A stretch of DNA of 64,000 bases, taken from positions 96,690 to 160,689 of the forward strand of contig NZ_PYXZ01000005.1 in assembly GCF_003057875.1 (NCBI RefSeq). The letters are read 5' to 3'. Position 1 is the first letter of the stretch. Each line of letters opens with the position of its first letter. Positions 43,606 to 52,034 of this stretch are shown here, one piece after another. Below the pieces are notes generated by a model. It was not told the origin of the DNA and ran no database searches. It saw only the letters and a program-made list of their open reading frames with translations. The position numbers and the translations under genes are program-made. This stretch comes from Nocardioides currus. Its GTDB lineage: Bacteria; Actinomycetota; Actinomycetes; Propionibacteriales; Nocardioidaceae.

Positions 43606-44987
43606 TCACCACGCTCATCCGGCGCGTGCTGCCGGTGGCGGTGGTCGCGATCCTCCTCGGCGCCGTGGTCCGCGCGCAGTCGCGCCCGCCACTCGGCGCC
43701 GACGGCTACTTCCACCTGCGCATGGGACACGAGCTGCTCGGCGGCTGGTCGATCCGCGACCCCGGTCACCTCGGCCCCTACGACACGGCCGACTGGCTGC
43801 CCACCCAGTGGCTCTCCCAGATCGGCATGGCGGCCATCGAGGACCGCGCCGGGCTGGCCGGCGTCATGTGGGTCGCCGGCGTCCTCGTGCTCGTCCTCGC
43901 CCTCGCCGTCTTCGTCGTGTGCCGGCAGACGGCCGCCCCGCTGCCGGCGGCGCTCGCCACCATCCTCGCCTGCTCCGCCGCGAGCCCCGGGTTCTCGGCC
44001 CGACCGCAGGTGTTCAGCTACCTCTTCGTGCTGGTGGTCACCGCCGCGTGGCTGGCCACGCTGCGCGACGGCCGGGCCCGGTGGTGGCTGGTCGCCGTCG
44101 CCTGGGTCTGGGCCCCCCTCCACGGGCTCTGGCCGATCGGGATCGTCATCGCCGTCACCGCGATCGCCGGACTCGCCCTCGAGCGCACCCTGCCCGCGCG
44201 CCAGCTCGCACGCCTCGCGCTGATCCCCGTGCTGTCCGCGCTGGTGGTGCTGGCCACCCCGCTCGGGTTCGGGGTGTACGGCGCCGTGCTGGCCGTCGGC
44301 TCCCGCGCGCAGTACTTCGCCGAGTGGGGGCCCACCGACTTCACCGAGCCCTACGCCATCGCGCTCCTCGCCATGTTCGCCGTGGTGCTGCTGGTCGGCC
44401 TCAAGCGTCGCAGCCTCGCCTGGGGCCAGCTGCTGCTCGTCGGGCTGGCCGGGGCGCTGGCCGTGTCCTCGGCACGGATGACCGTGCTCGCGGCGCTGGT
44501 GCTCGCGCCGTTGGTGGCCGAGGCGCTCCAGGAGTTCGTGCCCGCGGCACCGGGCCTGCAGCGGCGCGAGGCGCTGTCGCTGGCCGTCGTCGCCGTCCTC
44601 TGCGGCGGAGTGCTCGCCGCCGTCGTGCACGCACGCGCCGACGACGAGGTCGCACCCGCGTGGCTGGACGCCCACCTCGACGCCGTACCCGCCGGCACGC
44701 GCGTCCTCAACGACTGGGACACCGGCGCCTACTTCCTGTGGCGCCACCCCCAGCTCGCCCTCGCCATGCACGGGTACGGCGACGTGTTCACCGACGACGA
44801 GCTGCAGCGCAACCTCGACATCACCCGGCTCAAGCCGGGCTGGGACGACGAGGTGGCCGACCTCGACGCCGAGCTCGCGCTGGTCGACCCCGACACCCCG
44901 CTCGGCTATGCGCTGGTCGAGGACCTCGGCTGGCAGGTCATCGAGGCGGACGACGACTTCGCGCTGCTGAGCCCGCCGGAGAGCTGA
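43602..44987 (+). CDS. Polytopic membrane protein, GT-C-like (second copy)
   Basis: 461 residues and about 10-11 helices. The first loop GADGYFHLRMGHELLGGWSI and DTADWLPTQWLSQIG fits the GT39-like pattern, where D-x-x-x-H-L marks a lipid-sugar site. WAPLHGLWPIGI matches WGNLHGSVLLGV in the 34761 protein. The C-terminal extracytoplasmic domain (about 345-461) starts near VPAGTRVLNDWDTGAYFLW. It overlaps the YgjV-GNAT gene (ATGA), and both follow the giant surface protein, so glycosylation of that protein is a fair guess, not shown. Confidence 0.7.
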   Translation: MITTLIRRVLPVAVVAILLGAVVRAQSRPPLGADGYFHLRMGHELLGGWSIRDPGHLGPYDTADWLPTQWLSQIGMAAIEDRAGLAGVMWVAGVLVLVLALAVFVVCRQTAAPLPAALATILACSAASPGFSARPQVFSYLFVLVVTAAWLATLRDGRARWWLVAVAWVWAPLHGLWPIGIVIAVTAIAGLALERTLPARQLARLALIPVLSALVVLATPLGFGVYGAVLAVGSRAQYFAEWGPTDFTEPYAIALLAMFAVVLLVGLKRRSLAWGQLLLVGLAGALAVSSARMTVLAALVLAPLVAEALQEFVPAAPGLQRREALSLAVVAVLCGGVLAAVVHARADDEVAPAWLDAHLDAVPAGTRVLNDWDTGAYFLWRHPQLALAMHGYGDVFTDDELQRNLDITRLKPGWDDEVADLDAELALVDPDTPLGYALVEDLGWQVIEADDDFALLSPPES

Positions 44988-44993
44988 CCTGCC

Positions 44994-46019
44994 TCAGCGC
45001 GAGGAGGCGGTCACCCAGCGGTCCAGCGTCGCACGGGCCGCGCCGTCGTCGATCGCCTTCGCGGCACGGGCGATGCCGTCGGCCAGGGCGGTCATCGGCT
45101 CGGTGGTCGGGGCGTCGTGCACGGCGAGCGCGGCGCCCGCGTTGAGGACCACCGCGTCGCGGACCGGACCGGTCTCGCCGTCCATCACGCGACGGACGAC
45201 GTCGGCGTTGTGCGCGGCGTCGCCACCGCGCAGGTCCTCGGTCGTCGCGGGCGCGACCCCGAGGACGGCGGGATCGACCACGCTCTGGTGCACCTCGCCT
45301 CCGTGGACGGCCCACAGCGTGGAGGTCGTGGTCGTGGTGAGCTCGTCGAGGCCGTCGTCGCCGCGGAACACCCAGGCGTCGACGCCGCGGGAGGCGAACA
45401 CACCGGCCATCACCGGAGCGGCGGCCGGGTCGGCACAGCCGATCGCCTGCGCCGCCGGGCGGGCCGGGTTGGTGAGGGGGCCGAGGAGGTTGAAGGACGT
45501 CGCGATGCCGAGCTCGCGGCGCGGGACGGCCGCGTGACGCATCGCCGGGTGGAAGGCCGCGGCGAAGCAGAAGGTGATGCCCGCCTCGGCGGCGACCTCG
45601 GCCACCCGGGCGATCGGCAGGTCGAGGCGGATGCCGAGCTGCTCGAGCACGTCGGCGGAGCCGGAAGTGGAGGAGGCTGACCTGCTGCCGTGCTTCACGA
45701 CCCGGGCGCCGGCGCCGGCCGCGACGATCGCGGCCATCGTCGAGATGTTCACCGACATCGACCGGTCGCCGCCCGTGCCCACGACGTCGAGCAGCCGCCC
45801 CTCGACCGAGATCGAGTTGCCCGCGGCCAGCATGGCGTCGGCCAGCGCGGTGACCTCGTCGACGGTCTCGCCCTTGGCACGCAGCGCCACCGCGAAACCG
45901 GCGATCTGCGCGGGCGTGGCCTCGCCGGCCAGGATGGTCGCCATCGCCCACGAGGTCTGCTCGGCCGTGAGGTCACGGCGGGCAGTCAGGGTCGAGAGGA
46001 CATCGGGCCAGGTCGTCAT
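44994..46019 (-). CDS. trpD: Anthranilate phosphoribosyltransferase
   Basis: 341 residues. The PRPP site has VVGTGGDRSMSVNISTMAA, the anthranilate/metal region KHGSRSASSTSGSADVLEQL, and the end of the hinge is SFNLLGPLTNPA. It joins anthranilate and PRPP in tryptophan synthesis. The gene stands alone; no other trp gene is in the window. It is the usual neighbour of ctaE in actinobacteria. ATG 46019 begins MTTWPDVLSTLTARRDL. Confidence 0.92.
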   Translation of the reverse strand: MTTWPDVLSTLTARRDLTAEQTSWAMATILAGEATPAQIAGFAVALRAKGETVDEVTALADAMLAAGNSISVEGRLLDVVGTGGDRSMSVNISTMAAIVAAGAGARVVKHGSRSASSTSGSADVLEQLGIRLDLPIARVAEVAAEAGITFCFAAAFHPAMRHAAVPRRELGIATSFNLLGPLTNPARPAAQAIGCADPAAAPVMAGVFASRGVDAWVFRGDDGLDELTTTTTSTLWAVHGGEVHQSVVDPAVLGVAPATTEDLRGGDAAHNADVVRRVMDGETGPVRDAVVLNAGAALAVHDAPTTEPMTALADGIARAAKAIDDGAARATLDRWVTASSR

Positions 46020-46093
46020 GCGCCCGAGTGTTCCAGACGGGCCGGGCCGGGTCGGGGCCCGTCTCGCCGCACCGGCGACGGTGGGCGGGCCGG

Positions 46094-46495
46094 TCAGCTG
46101 GTGGTGGCGGGCACCCGCGCGCGGAGCAGCGAGACGACGGTCTCCGCCAGGTGGACCGGGTCGATCGGGTGGGGTACGGCGGCCTCCGCACGCGACCACG
46201 TCGCGAGCCAGGCGTCCTGCGGCCGGCCGGTCAGCACGACCACCGGCGGGCACTGGTAGATCTCGTCCTTGAGCTGCTTGGCGATGCCCATGCCGCCGGC
46301 GGGGACGGCCTCGCCGTCGAGGATCGCCAGGTCGATGTGACCGGCGTCCATGTTCTGGATGACGACGGGCTCGGTCGCGACCTCGACGTACTCCAGCTCG
46401 GGCAGGTCGGGGTGCGGCCGACGACCGAGGGCGAGGATGACCTGCTGACGGACGTCGATGTCGTCGCTGTAGACGAGGACCTTGAGTCGGCTCAC
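46094..46495 (-). CDS. Receiver-like protein with an altered phosphorylation site
   Basis: 133 residues from GTG 46495. It keeps the acid pair at 11-12 (LVYSDD), Asp60 (DLAILDGEA) and Thr89 (VVLTGR). The conserved Lys is replaced: the KP position reads AEAAVPHPIDP, with His109. No output domain follows. It may be phosphorylated slowly or act as a binding module only. It lies beside trpD and the aa3 oxidase genes, a common actinobacterial arrangement. Confidence 0.8.
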   Translation of the reverse strand: MSRLKVLVYSDDIDVRQQVILALGRRPHPDLPELEYVEVATEPVVIQNMDAGHIDLAILDGEAVPAGGMGIAKQLKDEIYQCPPVVVLTGRPQDAWLATWSRAEAAVPHPIDPVHLAETVVSLLRARVPATTS

Positions 46496-46502
46496 GGGCG
46501 TG

Positions 46503-46508
46503 ATGCTA
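46503..46508 (-). promoter_or_regulatory. -10 box, leaderless receiver-like gene
   Basis: TAGCAT on the minus strand, 7 bases before GTG 46495. It overlaps the last codon of ctaG. Confidence 0.5.
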
Positions 46509-47444
46509 CCGGTCGACCTCGCGGCCCACTCCGCGGTGCTGCTCGCGCGCCTCCATCAGGTCGAGACGACGGTCCTCGCGCGCCGCCTCCTTCATCGACG
46601 ACCGCACCCACTGCACGAACAGCACGCCGAAGAACACCAGCCCGATCAGGTCGCCGGACGCCCACAGGATCCCGCCGGCCGTGTGCTGGTCCTCCAGCAT
46701 CGGCGGCAGCCACGACCCCATCGGCCCCTCGCGAAGCGCGGCGTAGTGCGACTCCCCCAGGATCGTGGTCTGGCCCATGATCGTGACACCGAGGAACGCG
46801 TGGAACGGCAGCGTGAGGACGGTCAGCAGCACCCGGAACGGGTAGCCGACGCGACCCGGCAGCGGGTCGATGCCCATCAGCGGCCAGAAGAACAGAGCGC
46901 CGACGGTGACCAGGTGGACGTGCATGAGCTCGTGCACGAACGCGGAGGCCAGCGACGCGTCGTACCACCCGGAGAAGTAGAGCGCCCACGGCGAGACGAT
47001 GTAGAGCAGGAACGTGAGTGGCGGGAAGGACAGCACCTGCGCCACCCGCGAGTGGAGCACCGCGAGGAGCCAGCGGCGCGGCGTCGGCGGCAGCGTGCGC
47101 AGCGCGAGCGTGACGGGCGCGCCGAGCGCGAGCGACAGCGGCACCACCATCGACAAGATCATGTGCTGGACCATGTGGACGCTGACCAGGGTGGTGTCGT
47201 AGCGCCCGATCCCGGACGCGGTGGCGACGAAGAACGAGCCCATCCCGGCGACGACGAACGCCAGGGTCCGACCCACCGGCCAGGCGTCCCCGCGGCGGCG
47301 CAGGACGACCACCCCGACGAGGTAGAGACCGGCGATCCAGACGGTCAGGACGAACGGGACCGGATCGATCCCCCAGTCGGTGAAGACACGCCCGAGGGTG
47401 AACCTCGGGAGGTCCAGATCGCTCACCCACGCCGCCGTCTTCAC
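46506..47444 (-). CDS. ctaG: Cytochrome c oxidase assembly factor CtaG (caa3 type)
   Basis: 312 residues with about seven membrane helices. The characteristic His blocks are visible: SVHMVQHMILSMVVPLSLAL and AFVHELMHVHLVTVGALFFW, as well as LPFHAFLGVTIMG. CtaG proteins help insert copper (CuB) into cytochrome oxidase. The C-terminus (KEAAREDRRLDLMEAREQHR) is a polar tail. It is divergent from ctaE with 73 bases between, beside the oxidase and bc1 genes it would serve. Confidence 0.88.
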   Translation of the reverse strand: MKTAAWVSDLDLPRFTLGRVFTDWGIDPVPFVLTVWIAGLYLVGVVVLRRRGDAWPVGRTLAFVVAGMGSFFVATASGIGRYDTTLVSVHMVQHMILSMVVPLSLALGAPVTLALRTLPPTPRRWLLAVLHSRVAQVLSFPPLTFLLYIVSPWALYFSGWYDASLASAFVHELMHVHLVTVGALFFWPLMGIDPLPGRVGYPFRVLLTVLTLPFHAFLGVTIMGQTTILGESHYAALREGPMGSWLPPMLEDQHTAGGILWASGDLIGLVFFGVLFVQWVRSSMKEAAREDRRLDLMEAREQHRGVGREVDR

Positions 47445-47505
47445 GGTGTGAACAATATGACGGCGAAAGTCAGGGGGTCGGGGTGGCCCTCAGACGGCCT
47501 AGAGA

Positions 47506-47511
47506 CATAAT
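47506..47511 (+). promoter_or_regulatory. -10 box, leaderless ctaE-qcrCAB operon
   Basis: CATAAT, 6 bases before GTG 47518. It is the best match to a consensus -10 in the window. Confidence 0.62.
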
Positions 47512-47517
47512 GAGTGC

Positions 47518-48159
47518 GTGGCGACAGCAACAGCGACGATTCCGGCCTCCCGACTGCACGGGCACCACGATCGACCGAGCATGGTCAGCGTGGGGACGAT
47601 CATCTGGCTCTCCAGCGAGCTGATGTTCTTCGCGGCCCTCTTTGCCTCCTACTTCACCATCCGCGCGGTGAGCCCCGAGCTGTGGGCGCAGGAGACCGAG
47701 AAGCTCAACGTGCCCTTCTCGACGGCCAACACCATCATCTTGGTGTTGTCCTCGGTGACCTGCCAGCTCGGCGTCTTCGCCGCCGAGCGCGGCCAGGTCG
47801 GGCGCAAGGGCTCGGTGCTCAACGTCGGCGGCTGGGGCCTGCGCGAGTGGTTCATCCTGACCTACATCATGGGCGCGATCTTCATCGGTGGCCAGGCGCT
47901 GGAGTACGCCGAGCTCGTGCACGAGGGCGTGACGATCCCCGACTCCGCCTACGGCACGATGTTCTACCTCACCACCGGCTTCCACGGGATCCACGTCACC
48001 GGCGGCCTGATCGCGTTCCTGTTCGTGCTGGGACGCACCTACCTCGCCCGCCGGTTCACCCATGAGCAGGCCGTGACGGCCATCGTCGTCTCCTACTACT
48101 GGCACTTCGTCGACGTCGTGTGGATCGGGCTGTTCGCCACGATCTACCTCATCAAGTAG
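47518..48159 (+). CDS. ctaE: Cytochrome aa3 oxidase subunit III
   Basis: 213 residues with five helices, the usual form of the short actinobacterial subunit III. Key blocks are [20 protein letters not shown] with the proton-side Glu, [28 protein letters not shown], and the C-terminal [15 protein letters not shown] then [20 protein letters not shown]. Part of the bc1-aa3 supercomplex. It is first in the operon ctaE-qcrC-qcrA-qcrB. Confidence 0.92.
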   Translation: MATATATIPASRLHGHHDRPSMVSVGTIIWLSSELMFFAALFASYFTIRAVSPELWAQETEKLNVPFSTANTIILVLSSVTCQLGVFAAERGQVGRKGSVLNVGGWGLREWFILTYIMGAIFIGGQALEYAELVHEGVTIPDSAYGTMFYLTTGFHGIHVTGGLIAFLFVLGRTYLARRFTHEQAVTAIVVSYYWHFVDVVWIGLFATIYLIK

Positions 48160-48189
48160 CCCTCGCCCCGAGACCGCTAGGAATTGACT

Positions 48190-49068
48190 GTGCGTTTGTT
48201 GAACCGCTCCGCAGGCCGGATCTCCCGGCACCGCCGCGGGCCTGCCGCCGGACTGGCCGTGCTCCTCCTGGGGCTGCTGCTGACCGGTGGCCTCTACACC
48301 GTCTTCGCCCCGGCCCAGGCCGAGAAGGCGACGAGCGACACCGAGGCCGTCGCGGAGGGCCGCAAGCTCTTCCTCGTCGGCTGCGCGTCGTGCCACGGGC
48401 AGAACGGTGAGGGCATCTCGACGGTCCGCGAGGGCTACGAGAAGGGCCCCTCGCTCGTCGGTGTCGGTGCGGCGGCCGTCGACTTCCAGGTCGGCACCGG
48501 ACGCATGCCCATGGCGCAGCCGGGCTCGCAGGCACCTCGCAAGACCGTGGCCTACAGCGACGAGGAGGTCGCTGCGATGGCGGCGTACGTCGCGTCGCTG
48601 GCCCCCGGACCGGCCGTGCCCACCGAGGAGGACTACTCCATCGACGGCCTGTCCGCCGACGAGCGCGAGGAGGCCATCGTCCGCGGTGGCCAGATCTTCC
48701 TGACCAACTGCACCGCATGCCACAACTTCAACGGCTCCGGCGGAGCCATGCCCCGCGGCGGCTACGCCCCGTCGCTGCACGGCGTCGAGGGCAAGTACAT
48801 CTACGAGGCGCTGCTGACCGGCCCGCAGGCCATGCCCAACTTCAGCAACGGCAACCTCTCCCCCGAGGAGAAGCGCGACGTCATCGCCTACCTCGGCAGC
48901 ATCCAGGACACGCCCAACTACGGCGGGTTCGGCCTCGGCGGGCTCGGCCCGGTCTCCGAGGGCATGTTCGCCTGGGTCCTGGGCATCGGCGGCCTCGTCG
49001 GCTTCGCCGTGTGGATCGCCGCGCACACCACCCGCAGCACCAAGGTCAAGGAAGGGGCCGACGCATGA
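48190..49068 (+). CDS. qcrC: Diheme cytochrome c subunit QcrC of the bc1 complex
   Basis: 292 residues from GTG 48190, with TAGGAA 8 bases upstream; TTG 48184 is too close to that site. Two heme motifs: CASCH at 65-69 and CTACH at 174-178. One helix lies at the N-terminus and one at the C-terminus (FAWVLGIGGLVGFAVWIAAH). In actinobacteria this diheme c passes electrons from the Rieske protein straight to aa3 oxidase, without soluble cytochrome c. It overlaps qcrA (ATGA). Confidence 0.93.
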   Translation: MRLLNRSAGRISRHRRGPAAGLAVLLLGLLLTGGLYTVFAPAQAEKATSDTEAVAEGRKLFLVGCASCHGQNGEGISTVREGYEKGPSLVGVGAAAVDFQVGTGRMPMAQPGSQAPRKTVAYSDEEVAAMAAYVASLAPGPAVPTEEDYSIDGLSADEREEAIVRGGQIFLTNCTACHNFNGSGGAMPRGGYAPSLHGVEGKYIYEALLTGPQAMPNFSNGNLSPEEKRDVIAYLGSIQDTPNYGGFGLGGLGPVSEGMFAWVLGIGGLVGFAVWIAAHTTRSTKVKEGADA

Positions 49069-50162
49069 TCGAGCCCGGAAACGACGACGCCACGGGCTCG
49101 ACCGCCCACGGCGGGACGCCGGCCATCCCGGAGGAGCCCATCGCCAACCCCGGCCTGCCGGCCCACACGTGGCGACCGACCGACCTCGACGAGGGTGCCG
49201 CCAAGCGCGCCGAGCGCCAGGTCGCCGGGTTCTTCTTCCTCTCGATGGTCTGCACGGTCCTGTTCATCGTCGCCTACTTCACCCTCCAGATCGGCGACAA
49301 CTTCGACACCTTCATCGGCCTCGGTGCGTCCACGGTGGCGCTCGGGCTGGCCCTGGGTGGTGCGATGCTGTTCATCGGCGTCGGCATCATCCAGTGGGCT
49401 CGCAAGCTGATGGGCGACCACGAGATCTCCGAGCTGCGCCACTCCGCCTCCTCCAGCGTCGAGGACCGCGAGGCGACCCTCGCCGCCCTCGACATCGGCA
49501 TCGAGGAGTCCGGCATCGGTCGTCGGCCGCTGGTGCGCAACTCGCTGCTCGGTGCGGTCGGCATGGTCGGCCTGCCGCTGGTCGTGATCCTGCGCGACCT
49601 CGGACCGACCAACAACCAGGTCGCCAACGCCGAGGCCGGCACCGGTCTCCAGCACACCATCTGGAAGAAGGGCATGCGCCTGGTGCGCGACGTCGTCGGC
49701 ACCCCGATCATGGCCTCCGAGCTGGAGATCGGCGACCTCGTCAACGCGGCGCCTGAGGCGCTGTTCCCGACCGAGGAGAACGGCTACCCCGAGATCGAGG
49801 GCGTGAAGCTCAACGTCCAGAAGGCCAAGGGCGCCATCATCATCGTCAAGATGGAGCCCGACGAGATCAAGCACGGCAAGGGCCGGGAGAACTGGACCGT
49901 CGACGGCGTGATCTGCTACTCCAAGATCTGCACCCACGTCGGGTGCCCGATCTCCCTGTACGAGCGGACCACGCACCACGTGCTCTGCCCGTGCCACCAG
50001 TCCACGTTCGACCTGGCCGACAGCGCCAAGGTCATCTTCGGACCCGCTCACCGCCCTCTCCCCCAGCTGCCCCTGGCAGTCGACGACGAGGGCTATCTGA
50101 TCGCACAGGCCGACTTCGACGAACCTGTCGGGGCAAGCTACTGGGAGCGTGAGAAGCAATGA
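49065..50162 (+). CDS. qcrA: Rieske iron-sulfur subunit QcrA
   Basis: 365 residues. Three N-terminal helices (about 50-180), as in actinobacterial QcrA, precede the Rieske fold: CTHVGC at 289-294 and CPCH at 308-311, the ligands of the 2Fe-2S cluster. The gap with FGPAHRPLPQLPLAV fits the Pro loop. It takes electrons from menaquinol at the outer face. ATG 49065 overlaps qcrC, and the stop overlaps qcrB. Confidence 0.93.
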   Translation: MIEPGNDDATGSTAHGGTPAIPEEPIANPGLPAHTWRPTDLDEGAAKRAERQVAGFFFLSMVCTVLFIVAYFTLQIGDNFDTFIGLGASTVALGLALGGAMLFIGVGIIQWARKLMGDHEISELRHSASSSVEDREATLAALDIGIEESGIGRRPLVRNSLLGAVGMVGLPLVVILRDLGPTNNQVANAEAGTGLQHTIWKKGMRLVRDVVGTPIMASELEIGDLVNAAPEALFPTEENGYPEIEGVKLNVQKAKGAIIIVKMEPDEIKHGKGRENWTVDGVICYSKICTHVGCPISLYERTTHHVLCPCHQSTFDLADSAKVIFGPAHRPLPQLPLAVDDEGYLIAQADFDEPVGASYWEREKQ

Positions 50163-51910
50163 GTCTCGACACCAGCAAGGTCGCCACGTCCAACGGCGCC
50201 ACCGCCGCGACCGCCGGCAAGCCGTCCAAGCTCGGCGGCGTCGCCGGGTGGGCCGACGAGCGCCTCGGCCTCGCCGGCGCGATGAAGAAGAACCTGCGCA
50301 AGGTCTTCCCCGACCACTGGTCCTTCATGCTGGGCGAGATCGCCCTGTGGAGCTTCGTGGTCCTGCTCCTGACCGGCGTGCTCCTCACGCTCTGGTTCAC
50401 CCCGAGCATGGGCGAGGTCCACTACGAGGGTTCCTACGACCAGCTCCGCGGCATCGAGATGTCGGAGGCCATGGCCTCCACCCTCAACATCTCCTTCGAC
50501 GTCCGCGGCGGCCTGCTGCTGCGCCAGATGCACCACTGGGCGGCGATGCTCTTCATCGCCTCGATGATGGTGCACCTGCTGCGCGTCGCCTTCACCGGCG
50601 CCTTCCGCAAGCCGCGCGAGGTCAACTGGGTCATCGGCTGCCTGCTGCTGCTCCTGGGCACCCTGGAGGGCTTCACCGGCTACTCCCTGCCCGACGACCT
50701 GCTCTCCGGCACCGGCGTCCGTGCCGCCGACGGCTTCCTGAAGGCCACCCCGGTGGTCGGCAGCTACATGTCGTTCTTCCTCTTCGGCGGCGAGTTCCCC
50801 GGACAGGCGATCATCCCGCGCCTCTACATCATCCACGTGCTGCTGATCCCGGGCCTGCTGCTCGGCCTGATCGCGGCCCACATGCTGCTGCTCGTCTACC
50901 ACAAGCACACGCAGTGGCCCGGCCCCGGCCGCACCGAGCAGAACGTCGTGGGCTTCCCGATGCTCCCGGTGTACGCCGCCAAGGCCGGTGGCTTCTTCTT
51001 CATCGTCTTCGGCGTCACCGCGATCATGGGTGGCCTGCTGTCGATCAACCCGGTGTGGAAGTTCGGTCCCTACGACCCGACCAAGGTGACGGCCGGTTCG
51101 CAGCCCGACTGGTACATGGGCTGGCCCGACGGGCTGCTGCGGATCATGCCCGGCTGGGAGTCGGTGATCTTCGGCTACACGATCTCGTGGAACGTGATGA
51201 TCCCGATCCTGATCGTGCCGCCGACGATGCTGGTCATCTTGATCCTGCTGCCCTTCATCGAGGCCTGGATCACCGGTGACAAGCGCGAGCACCACCTGCT
51301 CCAGCGCCCGCGCAACGCCCCGACCCGCACCGCGGTCATGGTGTCCCTGATGACGTTCTACGGGCTCGCCTGGGCGGCCGGCGGCAACGACATCATCGCC
51401 ATCAAGTTCCACATGAGCATCAACCACATCACCTACTTCATGCGGGTGATGGTGTTCCTGGGACCGGCGATCGCCTTCTTCGTGACGCGCCGCTGGTGCA
51501 TCTCGCTCCAGCGCCACGACAACGAGAAGCTGCTGCACGGCTACGAGACCGGCATCATCATGCGCTCCCCCGAGGGCGGCTACTCCGAGCGGCACCTGCC
51601 GATCAGCGAGGCGTCGGCCTACTCCCTCACCGCGCGTGACCGCGACGAGATCTACACCGTCGAGGGCGACACCGACGCCAACGGCGTCGTCGCCCCGGGC
51701 TCCCGGGCCCAGGCAGTGCGGGCCAAGCTGTCGGAGAAGATGTACGGCTACAACGTGCAGAAGCCGACCGCCGAGGAGATCGAGGAGGCGCACCACCACG
51801 CCGAGCACGAGCACGAGCTCGAGGCAGGTCTCGACCACCCGGCCGACGGGCACCAGTTCGACGGCCACAGCGACCACACGGTCGACGAAGCGCCACTGCG
51901 GGGACACTGA
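50159..51910 (+). CDS. qcrB: Cytochrome b subunit QcrB
   Basis: 583 residues, the long actinobacterial form. The heme-binding helices include LLLRQMHHWAAMLFIASMMVH and LYIIHVLLIPGLLLGLIAAH, and GYSLPDDLLSGTG; PDWYMGWPDGLLR stands for the quinol-site PEWY region. About eight helices end near residue 445, then a long cytoplasmic tail rich in His/Glu (HHHAEHEHELEAGLDH) closes the protein. It oxidises menaquinol. A terminator follows 25 bases later. Confidence 0.93.
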   Translation: MSLDTSKVATSNGATAATAGKPSKLGGVAGWADERLGLAGAMKKNLRKVFPDHWSFMLGEIALWSFVVLLLTGVLLTLWFTPSMGEVHYEGSYDQLRGIEMSEAMASTLNISFDVRGGLLLRQMHHWAAMLFIASMMVHLLRVAFTGAFRKPREVNWVIGCLLLLLGTLEGFTGYSLPDDLLSGTGVRAADGFLKATPVVGSYMSFFLFGGEFPGQAIIPRLYIIHVLLIPGLLLGLIAAHMLLLVYHKHTQWPGPGRTEQNVVGFPMLPVYAAKAGGFFFIVFGVTAIMGGLLSINPVWKFGPYDPTKVTAGSQPDWYMGWPDGLLRIMPGWESVIFGYTISWNVMIPILIVPPTMLVILILLPFIEAWITGDKREHHLLQRPRNAPTRTAVMVSLMTFYGLAWAAGGNDIIAIKFHMSINHITYFMRVMVFLGPAIAFFVTRRWCISLQRHDNEKLLHGYETGIIMRSPEGGYSERHLPISEASAYSLTARDRDEIYTVEGDTDANGVVAPGSRAQAVRAKLSEKMYGYNVQKPTAEEIEEAHHHAEHEHELEAGLDHPADGHQFDGHSDHTVDEAPLRGH

Positions 51911-51934
51911 CCCCTCGCCGTACGCCACGTGAGC

Positions 51935-51965
51935 AAGGCCCCGGACCCGCGAGGTCCGGGGCCTT
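51935..51965 (+). terminator. Terminator after qcrB
   Basis: AAGGCCCCGGACC (51935-51947) pairs fully with 51953-51965 around a 5-base loop. It closes the ctaE-qcrCAB operon. Confidence 0.88.
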
Positions 51966-52002
51966 CTCCGTCCCCGGAATCAGACGCCCGCCCTCTTCGT
52001 TG

Positions 52003-52014
52003 AACCATCAACCA
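52003..52014. promoter_or_regulatory. TTGA-N4-TCAA dyad upstream of the LLM oxidoreductase gene
   Basis: TTGAACCATCAA is a short dyad about 20 bases before ATG 52035. This shape is common for MarR-type sites, but no such regulator is nearby. Confidence 0.3.
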
Positions 52015-52034
52015 ATGTGTGCGGAGAGGACCCC

